Source: Candidatus Nanohaloarchaea archaeon
GTDB taxonomy: Archaea > EX4484-52 > GLR71
Length of the DNA: 7,446 nt
Assembly: GCA_030636615.1 (NCBI GenBank)
Contig: DAOVWP010000031.1
Span: forward strand, 1 to 7,446
Direction of reading: 5' to 3'
Shown here: one piece after another, positions 1 to 6,114 of the stretch
Layout of the letters: every line of letters starts with the position of its first letter
Position numbering within the stretch: the first letter of the stretch is position 1
Program-made: the position numbers and the translations under genes
Notes under the pieces: model-generated
What the model was told of the DNA's origin: nothing
Databases searched by the model: none
The model's input: the letters and a program-made list of their open reading frames with translations, nothing else

Positions 1-4
1 AGAT

Positions 5-577
5 TTGTTTGAAAAACTTGAGAAAAAAATTACTAGAAAATTTACAAAGAAACAGCGTAGGCTTTGGGAAGTATTCCTGTTTATAACAAAATTTTTATTC
101 TTTGCATTTTTCCTGCAGATATTGATGCTTGAGCGGTTTGAGTTTTCGTATCTTGTATCCATCACATCCATTATAACATATTATGTGCTGAATGTGTTCT
201 CTGATGGATTCAGCCTTATCAGCAACACAATACTTTTTGAAGGTCCTAACGGCACTGTGATGATAAATGTCATCAAGGACTGTACCGGATGGAAATCTTT
301 CATGGCGTTATGCGGGTTGATATTTGCTGTCAGAAAAGTTGGGATAACATGGAGAAAAAGGGTTGTTGGTGTGATTGTTGGAGGAATTGTTATCTATATA
401 GGTAATATTGTCAGATTGACTACAACTATCGGATATGCATACCTATATGGGATGGAGAATTTTGTGTTTCTGCATGATATGTTATGGCAGTTTGGCCTGA
501 TTATACTTGTGATCAGTATATGGTATATATGGCTGAAATGGTGTGAAAGAAAAAGTCATGGCAGGAAAAAGATATAA
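5..577 (+). CDS. Archaeosortase/exosortase-family transpeptidase-like membrane protein
   Basis: Exosortase/archaeosortase-family proteins are polytopic membrane cysteine enzymes that cut C-terminal sorting tails of exported proteins and are thought to transfer them to a lipid anchor. The 190-residue reading has a Lys/Arg-rich N-terminus followed by about five hydrophobic segments (near 22-42, 47-65, 97-110, 119-136 and 160-178). The family's catalytic set is visible: Cys93 in KDCTGW just before the third segment, Arg137 in GNIVRL at the end of the fourth, and His157 in FLHDMLW before the fifth. The spacing matches the family. The start shown is a TTG at the window edge with no visible ribosome site; the frame is open to base 2, so the true start may lie upstream. 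It ends 85 bp before the coiled-coil gene on the same strand, so co-transcription is possible. No sorting-tail substrate is visible in the window. Family call is firm; subfamily and substrate are unknown. Confidence 0.85.
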   Translation: MFEKLEKKITRKFTKKQRRLWEVFLFITKFLFFAFFLQILMLERFEFSYLVSITSIITYYVLNVFSDGFSLISNTILFEGPNGTVMINVIKDCTGWKSFMALCGLIFAVRKVGITWRKRVVGVIVGGIVIYIGNIVRLTTTIGYAYLYGMENFVFLHDMLWQFGLIILVISIWYIWLKWCERKSHGRKKI

Positions 578-637
578 ATAGTAGATATATAGTATTATAT
601 TAACAGAGGGTTTGGATTTTTCGGATTTAAACGAGGG

Positions 638-644
638 TATAAAA
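638..644 (+). promoter_or_regulatory. Candidate TATA-like box for the coiled-coil gene
   Basis: TATAAAA lies 19-25 bp upstream of the ATG at 663, in the 85-bp gap after the archaeosortase gene. It is slightly closer to the ATG than an ideal leaderless archaeal promoter. A second AT-rich candidate, ATTTAAA, sits at about 625-631. A short direct repeat, TTCGGAT, occurs at 620-626 and 645-651, flanking the box. No good Shine-Dalgarno sequence precedes the ATG. Which box is used, and whether the gene is also read from the upstream promoter, cannot be decided by eye. Confidence 0.35.
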
Positions 645-662
645 TTCGGATAAAGAGTTGAT

Positions 663-3600
663 ATGTTTAATACAGACAATCTTAAAAATAAGATAGATTC
701 TCTTGAAGGGAAAATGGAGGATCTTAATTCTGACAGAAGGCTTATAGATATTGATGTTGAAAAAAAGCTGATCATGTTTGAGAGAGACCTAAAAGCAATA
801 CATAACACTATTTCTGTGATTGAAGGTCTTGGAGACGAAAATTTTGCAAAAGAGTTTAGTGAGTTGAAGAATTCTGCAGAAAGGTTTGAAGACCAGATTC
901 TTGTTGATAAGCTGGATATCCTTAATAATAAGGAAATTGTAAGCGAGATGAAGGGAAACATCAAAGATTTAAACCATAAGATTGCGCTTACAACAGATGC
1001 GCTTAGAATACTTTCACAGAAAACATCCGCTACTTCTGATTCGTCTGGTAATGGTGGCGTGAGTAGTGGGGAAGTTGAGAAGATAAATTCCCAGTTGATT
1101 AAACTGTCGGAGAAAGTGGAAGATATCTCGAAACGTACTGTAGGCGGTATCGGAAGTAAGGATTTCAAGCTGCTTTTCAAGGAAACAGAGGATATAGAAG
1201 ATGCTTTTCGAAAGCTTGTAAGCAGTGTCAATGACAAGATGAAAAGTAATGATCTGAGAATTGAAAGTTTTGACAGGCAGGTTGTTCAGATCAACGAAGA
1301 TGTCAGTAAGAAGCTTAAAAAGTTTGAGAAAGATATCAGTAAGATTGAGGGTTTTACAGGGAAAATCGAGAAGATGGAATCTGTAAGGGGAGATCTGACA
1401 AAATATTACAAGACGCTTGATTCTATCAAAAATAATCTTGAAGTTAAACTTGCCACGATGCATGGAGAAAACAAGAAAGCTACGGTTGATCTTGGCAGAG
1501 ATCTTTACAAAAAGATAGATGTCATGGTAAATGATTCGAAAGGACTTGTCCAGATTGTAAAAAATGAGATAAACAGTACTGAGACAATGAAAAAACATTT
1601 CGAAAGACGAATTGACAATATGCGAAGAGATACAGATGTAAAGATTGAAGAAATCAGGGCAAGGCTTGAAGAGGATTCATCCGGCGTTGAAAAAAAGATC
1701 AAATCTGTCAATAATAAAATCTATTCAATCGGCGGTGATGTTGAGTCTGTAAGGGATGAGGTAAGATCACTGCAGATGAATCAGGAGAGTTTCAGCGGAG
1801 ATGTTGAGAAGAAGATCAGCAGTATCAATCACAAGTTCAGTAATGTTAAAGGTGTTATTGCAGAGGAAGCTGAAGAACATAAAACAGAAGTTATGAAAAT
1901 CGGAGCAAAGGTCAGAAAAGAAGCATTAGAAAGTAAAAAAGAAGTTGAAGATCTTGGAGTTAATATGCAAAAAGAGATTGAGAAGAATATCAGCAGTATC
2001 AATCACAGGTTCAATAATGTTAAAGGTGTTATTGCAAAAGAGGCAGAAGAACATAAAACAGAAGTAATTAAGATTGGAGCAAAGGTCAGAAAAGAGGCAC
2101 TTGAAAGGAAAAAAGAAGTAGAAGATCTTGGAATAGAAATGCAAAAAGAGATTGAAAATGCTACAAAGTCAATACAGATGTTTGAAACTGACTTCAAGGG
2201 AAAAATCAATGCGAAGATCAGAAAGGATCTTAATGATATCAAGAAGGAGATAATGACATTTAGCGAAAGCGAGACAAAAGATGTCAAATCGAAGATGATT
2301 ATCATAGCAGGTAAGATGAAGAATCTGTCAGATGAGATGAAAAAGCTGAAGGTCGAAAATGGTGAAGAGTTGGTTGAGGCAGAAAAAAGGGTGAAGAACA
2401 GTGTATCGAAAATGCTGAAGATGGTAACACTGTCAAATAAGTTGTATAAAGAACTGGATGTCAAGGTCGCTGAGAATAAAGAGATGAATGATAAAGCTGA
2501 AGCCGGTCTAAGAAAAGATATCAACTCTGCTGTAAAGTCTGTGCAACTGGCGGAAAAAGAGTTTAAGGATAAAATTGAGACAGTACAGCAATCTGAAAGC
2601 GGGTTAAGGGAAGAGTTAAGTACAAAGATAAGAAATGATATGGAGAGCCTGAAAACAGAAATCGCAACACTGAGCGAGAGCAGGTCTAAAGATCTAAAAT
2701 CAAAGATGATATTAGTTGCAGGCAAGATCAGAACTATATCTGATGAGATGAAAAATCTGAAAGTTGAGAACAGGGAAGAACTGGTTGAAGCAGAAAAAAG
2801 AGTGAAGGAAACTGTTGCCAAAATGCTGAAGATGGTGACACTATCAAATAAGCTGTACAAAGAGCTGGATTGCAGGGTAAGTGAGAATAAATCTATCAGT
2901 GATAAGATTGGAGTTGATCTGAAAGAAGAGATAGAAAATGCTACAAAGTCGGTGCAATCATTTGAAAAAGAGTTCAGAGGAGAGATTAATGCAAAAATCA
3001 TAAATGATCTTGACTGCCTGAAAACAGAGATTGAAACAATTAGTGAAAGCAGGGAAAAAGATGTAAAATCAAAAATGATACTGGTTGCAGAAAATATGAA
3101 GAACCTGTCAGATGAGATGAAAAAGCTGAAGGTTGAAAACAAGGAAGAACTGGTTGAAACAGAAACGAAAGTTAAGGAAACTGTTGCCAAAATGCTGAAG
3201 ATGGTGACATTGTCAAATAAACAAGTTGAAAATAATTTTTCCAGTAAAATTGAATCATTCAAAAAAGAAGTTGAAGATATTAACAGACTTGATATTGAGA
3301 GAGATAATAAGATCAATACAATTGAGGAGAGGGGAGAAGATCTTAGCAAGAATAAACTTAGCAGGGATGAGTTTGATAAATTTGTCAGCACACTTAATGC
3401 AAACAATCTGCACAGATTTATTGAGAAACTTGACGAGCTTGAAAAGATCAGAGAGTCATTGCAGGCAAGCAGTCTCAATGATTTCCTTGTAAAGTTTGGT
3501 GAGATGAAAATCCTTAAGGACAGTCTGGGAAATAAGATTGAAGAGCTAAGCACTAATGTTGAGAACGTAAAGAGTGATGCAAAGGATGCTTCCAGAAAAG

Positions 3601-4343
3601 TAGCAGAGCATGAAGTCAAAGAAGTTCTTGAAAAGTTCAGGGAATTCAGAGGAAATATAGATTCTGAGATAGGTAAGGTAAAAGAAGAACATCTTAAGAG
3701 TATGAAGTTATCAAGCGAGATTAATCATACAATAAGAGACAAACTTAAAAATTTCGAGCAGATAATTGAGGAAAAATCGGTTGGATCCGATGATAAGGAT
3801 AAGATGACAGAAGAGATGGTCAATAATAAACTTCTGACTTTTGACAACCAACTAAAAGAACTGTATTCCAGAATTGATAATACCTCTTCAAACATGAAGA
3901 CTATAAAGGAGCAGGTAAACAAAGTTCTCTATAAAAACATTACTGATGCACTGCTACCAATCAGAAGGAATCTTGAAAATGTAAGTAATGAGATAGAGAC
4001 ACTGAAAGAGTTGGATGTCTCAAAAGATATTTCCGGCCCGAGTGTTAGTTCAAAAGCAATAGAGGGTATGATTGATAAGAAGATGACGCAGTTCCTTGAA
4101 GATAACCGCAAACTTAATATTATACAGTCGCAGATCAACAAAACACTTAAAGTCAAACTTGAACAGATTGACAAAGAACGGTCAGGGAATGGACCGGATA
4201 CAATAAAGGTTGATAATATTCTTGTGATTCTTAGAAATATGGAAGCAGAAAACAACAGGATCAAACAGAGGCTTAAGATGCTGAGCGATCAGAATATACG
4301 GCTTCAGCATATGGGTGACAATACCCCTATCATTGTGGAATAA
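663..4343 (+). CDS. Giant repeat-containing coiled-coil protein of unknown function
   Basis: I do not recognise this 1226-residue protein. It is Lys/Glu-rich with regular hydrophobic spacing typical of long alpha-helical coiled coil. There is no signal peptide, membrane segment, Walker motif, C-terminal sorting tail or tryptophan. The first proline is residue 1099; only four occur (1099, 1126, 1178, 1222). A Gly/Ser-rich break lies at about 120-136 (SDSSGNGGVSSG) and a smaller one at 159-165. Residues 382-497 are two tandem 58-residue repeats. Residues 495-853 are three longer repeats, each containing an identical MLKMVTLSNK. Related short motifs of the form V-x-K-K-L-x-x-F recur near both ends (about 32-40, 214-222, 1053-1060, 1137-1144). 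The only two cysteines are 737 and 785. A structural role such as a cytoplasmic filament, scaffold or molecular ruler is inference. Start: first ATG in frame, with a TATA-like box upstream. Database hits to SMC or myosin-like proteins would be expected from composition alone. Confidence 0.9.
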   Translation: MFNTDNLKNKIDSLEGKMEDLNSDRRLIDIDVEKKLIMFERDLKAIHNTISVIEGLGDENFAKEFSELKNSAERFEDQILVDKLDILNNKEIVSEMKGNIKDLNHKIALTTDALRILSQKTSATSDSSGNGGVSSGEVEKINSQLIKLSEKVEDISKRTVGGIGSKDFKLLFKETEDIEDAFRKLVSSVNDKMKSNDLRIESFDRQVVQINEDVSKKLKKFEKDISKIEGFTGKIEKMESVRGDLTKYYKTLDSIKNNLEVKLATMHGENKKATVDLGRDLYKKIDVMVNDSKGLVQIVKNEINSTETMKKHFERRIDNMRRDTDVKIEEIRARLEEDSSGVEKKIKSVNNKIYSIGGDVESVRDEVRSLQMNQESFSGDVEKKISSINHKFSNVKGVIAEEAEEHKTEVMKIGAKVRKEALESKKEVEDLGVNMQKEIEKNISSINHRFNNVKGVIAKEAEEHKTEVIKIGAKVRKEALERKKEVEDLGIEMQKEIENATKSIQMFETDFKGKINAKIRKDLNDIKKEIMTFSESETKDVKSKMIIIAGKMKNLSDEMKKLKVENGEELVEAEKRVKNSVSKMLKMVTLSNKLYKELDVKVAENKEMNDKAEAGLRKDINSAVKSVQLAEKEFKDKIETVQQSESGLREELSTKIRNDMESLKTEIATLSESRSKDLKSKMILVAGKIRTISDEMKNLKVENREELVEAEKRVKETVAKMLKMVTLSNKLYKELDCRVSENKSISDKIGVDLKEEIENATKSVQSFEKEFRGEINAKIINDLDCLKTEIETISESREKDVKSKMILVAENMKNLSDEMKKLKVENKEELVETETKVKETVAKMLKMVTLSNKQVENNFSSKIESFKKEVEDINRLDIERDNKINTIEERGEDLSKNKLSRDEFDKFVSTLNANNLHRFIEKLDELEKIRESLQASSLNDFLVKFGEMKILKDSLGNKIEELSTNVENVKSDAKDASRKVAEHEVKEVLEKFREFRGNIDSEIGKVKEEHLKSMKLSSEINHTIRDKLKNFEQIIEEKSVGSDDKDKMTEEMVNNKLLTFDNQLKELYSRIDNTSSNMKTIKEQVNKVLYKNITDALLPIRRNLENVSNEIETLKELDVSKDISGPSVSSKAIEGMIDKKMTQFLEDNRKLNIIQSQINKTLKVKLEQIDKERSGNGPDTIKVDNILVILRNMEAENNRIKQRLKMLSDQNIRLQHMGDNTPIIVE
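1806..2153 (+). repeat. Two tandem 174-bp repeats (58 residues each) inside the coiled-coil gene
   Basis: Copy one is 1806-1979 (residues 382-439) and copy two is 1980-2153 (residues 440-497). They run from an EK(K/N)ISSINH start to an MQKEI end, with no gap between them. DNA identity is high, including an identical 22-nt run at 1841-1862 and 2015-2036. This points to a fairly recent in-frame tandem duplication. A weaker partial relative of the start of the unit is seen just before, at residues about 342-357 (VEKKIKSVNNKIYSIGG). Confidence 0.9.
2145..3221 (+). repeat. Three long in-frame repeats (about 123, 137 and 99+ residues) in the coiled-coil gene
   Basis: Unit one covers residues 495-617 (2145-2513), unit two 618-754 (2514-2924) and unit three 755-853 (2925-3221), the last lacking the terminal part of the unit. 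Each begins with a KEIENATKS-like block, continues through a KSKMI/DEMK region, and carries an identical MLKMVTLSNK at residues 584-593, 721-730 and 844-853. Unit two has 14 extra residues (two heptads) near residues 636-652. Units two and three share an identical 36-nt run at 2805-2840 and 3174-3209. The first five residues overlap the end of the preceding 58-residue repeat. Confidence 0.9.
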
Positions 4344-4356
4344 TTGTAGATCTGGA

Positions 4357-4400
4357 ATTATTCTTATCTGATTTTTAGTATTTATTCTATAATAAGAATA
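4357..4400. terminator. Candidate transcription end region between convergent genes
   Basis: Only 43 bp separate the stop codons of the coiled-coil gene and the leftward A24 peptidase gene. TATTCTTAT at 4359-4367 and ATAAGAATA at 4392-4400 form a 9-bp inverted repeat, with a T-rich stretch (GATTTTTAG) at 4370-4377. The stem is all A/T except one pair and so is weak. The T-rich tract on the rightward strand is the better sign, as archaeal termination often relies on T tracts. This is a suggestion only. Confidence 0.3.
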
Positions 4401-5265
4401 TGTATGACAGCGCGCTTCCGCACTGCCAGGTGAATAGTATAGCCAGAAAGAATGTTGGAGCAAACCTTACACCTTCTTTTATCATGACATGCGATTTTAT
4501 TGAACGGATATTTTTTATGTCTGCTTCTTCAAGACCTACCCAGTATTTCGATGAAAGGCTCTTTTCGCTTATATTTTCGGCAAGGACATCACCGACACAT
4601 AGTCTTGATACAGGTATATTCTTTTTGAATGCGTAATTATCAACAAGACGGGAGACTATAACAATTGGATAAAATATTACTGGTATAAGGAATAAGTGTA
4701 ATGTTGTACTAAACAGTATATCATAAGGTATGTTGTAACTGTTGTGCGAAAACCATGCAATTGATATATAGAATAGTGTATAAGCCGCAAACATTGAAAA
4801 CAAAAATTTGTATTTCTCTTTGAAATATGAACTAAGTTTTGCGTGAAGTTCTTTGGATGATATACTGATAATCATGGCATAAATAAGAGAGTAGACAAAA
4901 CCTATAATAAAAGTATTTGCTATGAAATGGAATGGGTACCATAAAGAGAAAGCATTCTGCGGGAAAAAAATGAAAGCATAAGGGATTATGAAGCCAACTG
5001 ATCCGAAGATAAGTGTGTCACCCTCGCCCCACTGGCTGAGGAAGTAAAGGATATAGCCAATCAAAAGGAATAATATACCTGTAGTAATGCTTAGGCGAAA
5101 TAGTGAAAAATCGTTTGCGACAACACCTTTGATGAAAAATATCCCAATACCTGAACCTCCTATGATGATTGGTATCCAATCTGATATTTCAGTGGTCTTA
5201 AGATCAGAGTAAGCGGCAATCAGGGTTCCTGCCAAAGCGATGAAAAGAGCAAGGTATTCATACAT
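4387..5265 (-). CDS. A24-family prepilin/prearchaellin peptidase (FlaK/PibD type)
   Basis: Enzymes of this family are membrane aspartyl proteases that remove the short leader of type IV pilin-like proteins and archaellins on the cytoplasmic face. The 292-residue protein has the two catalytic aspartates: Asp21 in SDLKTTEISD after the first membrane segment, and Asp83 in the GEGD signature (80-83). About seven or eight hydrophobic segments follow one another, starting at residue 3. The C-terminal part (about 217-277) resembles the archaeal A24 C-terminal domain (Arc_PepC_II type). It contains PVSRLCVGDVL, a GLEEADI element at 244-250, and GVRFAPTFFLAIL at 265-277 leading into a last membrane segment. 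The length is greater than the roughly 230 residues of classical FlaK, mostly through extra membrane segments at about 153-208. No pilin, archaellin or secretion ATPase gene is in the window, so substrates are unknown. The ATG start fits a TATA-like box about 26 bp upstream. Confidence 0.88.
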   Translation of the reverse strand: MYEYLALFIALAGTLIAAYSDLKTTEISDWIPIIIGGSGIGIFFIKGVVANDFSLFRLSITTGILFLLIGYILYFLSQWGEGDTLIFGSVGFIIPYAFIFFPQNAFSLWYPFHFIANTFIIGFVYSLIYAMIISISSKELHAKLSSYFKEKYKFLFSMFAAYTLFYISIAWFSHNSYNIPYDILFSTTLHLFLIPVIFYPIVIVSRLVDNYAFKKNIPVSRLCVGDVLAENISEKSLSSKYWVGLEEADIKNIRSIKSHVMIKEGVRFAPTFFLAILFTWQCGSALSYIFLL

Positions 5266-5287
5266 AGAAAATATATTGTACTGAGAA

Positions 5288-5293
5288 ATATAA
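5288..5293 (-). promoter_or_regulatory. TATA-like box of the leftward A24 peptidase gene
   Basis: Read leftward, CTTATATTT is centred about 25-26 bp before the ATG ending at 5265. That is the normal distance between an archaeal TATA box and the transcription start, so the mRNA would begin at or very near the ATG (leaderless). In agreement, no ribosome-binding sequence is visible before this ATG. Confidence 0.45.
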
Positions 5294-5342
5294 GTGTTTT
5301 ATAGACTTTTTGATTCACAAGTTATTTATTATATTTTGCAAA

Positions 5343-5354
5343 AATATTAAAAAG
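5343..5354 (+). promoter_or_regulatory. AT-rich promoter element of uppS, shared with trmI
   Basis: AATATTAAAAAG begins 44 bp before the ATG at 5387. The identical 12-mer begins exactly 44 bp before the trmI ATG. Read as a TATA box centred near 5348, it predicts a transcript start around 5374 and a short leader of about 13 nt. That leader would contain a GTGAT at 5378-5382, a possible ribosome-binding sequence 4 nt before the ATG. Another AT-rich stretch (TTATTTATTATATTTT) lies at 5322-5337. Confidence 0.5.
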
Positions 5355-5386
5355 ATTTACTTAGAAGTTTGTTTTGTGTGATTTTT

Positions 5387-6106
5387 ATGACAGAATTAAA
5401 GCCAGTAATATCCAGAGTCCCTAAACATATTGGGATTATTATGGATGGCAACCGCAGATTCTCGCGAAGGTTGATGCTGAAACCGTGGAAAGGTCATGAA
5501 TGGGGAGCAAAGAAAGTTGAGAATATTCTTGATTGGTGCAGAGAGTATGATATACGGGAACTTACGCTATATACATTTTCGATTGAAAATTTCAACAGGC
5601 CTAAAAAAGAATTTGATTATCTTATGAATCTATTCATGAAACATTTTGAAGAACTTGAGAATGATAAGAGAATATATGATAATAAGATAAGGATAAATTT
5701 TATAGGCAGATACAAAATGTTTCCTAAGGGTCTTGTTCAAAAAATTGAAAGTATTATGGAAAAGACCAAGAATCATGACCAGTATGTTGTCAATTTTGCC
5801 ATGGCATACGGTGGCAGGAGCGAAGTGATTGATGCTGTAAAAAAGATTGCTGAAGGTGTCAGGAAAGGAGAGATTGATGTCGATGCAATCAATGAGGAAG
5901 TGTTTGAGAAAAATCTTTATACTAATGATGAACCGGATCTTATAATCAGGACTGGCGGAGATAAAAGAACTTCAAATTTTATGATATGGCAGAGCGCTTA
6001 TTCTGAGTGGTTATTCATTGATAAACTATGGCCTGAGTTTGAGAAAGAAGATTTTGTGAAAGCTATTGTTGATTATTCCAAGAGGGAAAGACGGTTTGGC
6101 AGATAG
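5387..6106 (+). CDS. uppS: Isoprenyl transferase (cis-prenyltransferase, UppS family)
   Basis: The enzyme adds cis-isoprene units from isopentenyl diphosphate to an allylic primer to make long polyprenyl diphosphate. In archaea this is the precursor of the lipid carrier for N-glycosylation and cell-surface glycans. All family motifs are present in the 239-residue protein: HIGIIMDGNRRF with catalytic Asp20, GHEWG at 36-40, YTFSIENFNRPKKE at 62-75, INFIGR at 103-108, AMAYGGRSE at 138-146, and PDLIIRTGGDKRTSNF at 183-198 followed by WQSAYSEWLF and LWPEF. Arg188, Arg194 and Glu207 correspond to the usual pyrophosphate- and metal-binding residues. The length is normal. An in-frame TTG at 5369 would add six residues, but the ATG at 5387 is preferred because of its promoter spacing and the nearby GTGAT. 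The gene is divergent from the peptidase and its stop lies 8 bp from the stop of the VanZ-like gene. Confidence 0.95.
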   Translation: MTELKPVISRVPKHIGIIMDGNRRFSRRLMLKPWKGHEWGAKKVENILDWCREYDIRELTLYTFSIENFNRPKKEFDYLMNLFMKHFEELENDKRIYDNKIRINFIGRYKMFPKGLVQKIESIMEKTKNHDQYVVNFAMAYGGRSEVIDAVKKIAEGVRKGEIDVDAINEEVFEKNLYTNDEPDLIIRTGGDKRTSNFMIWQSAYSEWLFIDKLWPEFEKEDFVKAIVDYSKRERRFGR

Positions 6107-6114
6107 GTCTTTAA

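Noticed and set aside
482..1237. A 251-residue minus-strand open frame across the archaeosortase end and coiled-coil start
   Set aside because: It crosses two well-supported plus-strand genes and the gap between them, and its Ser/Leu/Phe-rich translation shows no recognisable motif.
1806..3221. CRISPR array or mobile element as the source of the repeats
   Set aside because: The repeats are long, in frame, and code for continuous coiled coil; there are no short repeat-spacer units, transposase or terminal inverted repeats.
2003..3619. A 538-residue open frame on the minus strand opposite the coiled-coil gene
   Set aside because: Its product is an artificial-looking Ser/Leu/Phe/Ile-rich string, as expected from reading the complement of Lys/Glu-rich codons, and it repeats with the same period as the plus-strand repeats. 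The plus-strand gene is far longer and has a sensible composition.
663..4343. The coiled-coil gene as an SMC, Rad50 or other ATPase
   Set aside because: No Walker A or B, signature motif or hinge is visible at either end or in the middle; only the coiled-coil composition is similar.
4200..4343. The coiled-coil protein as the archaeosortase substrate
   Set aside because: The C-terminus has no hydrophobic helix or basic tail, and the N-terminus has no signal peptide.
5369..5386. TTG at 5369 as the uppS start
   Set aside because: It would add six residues unlike the family N-terminus and would lie upstream of the predicted transcript start; the ATG at 5387 has the same promoter spacing as trmI.
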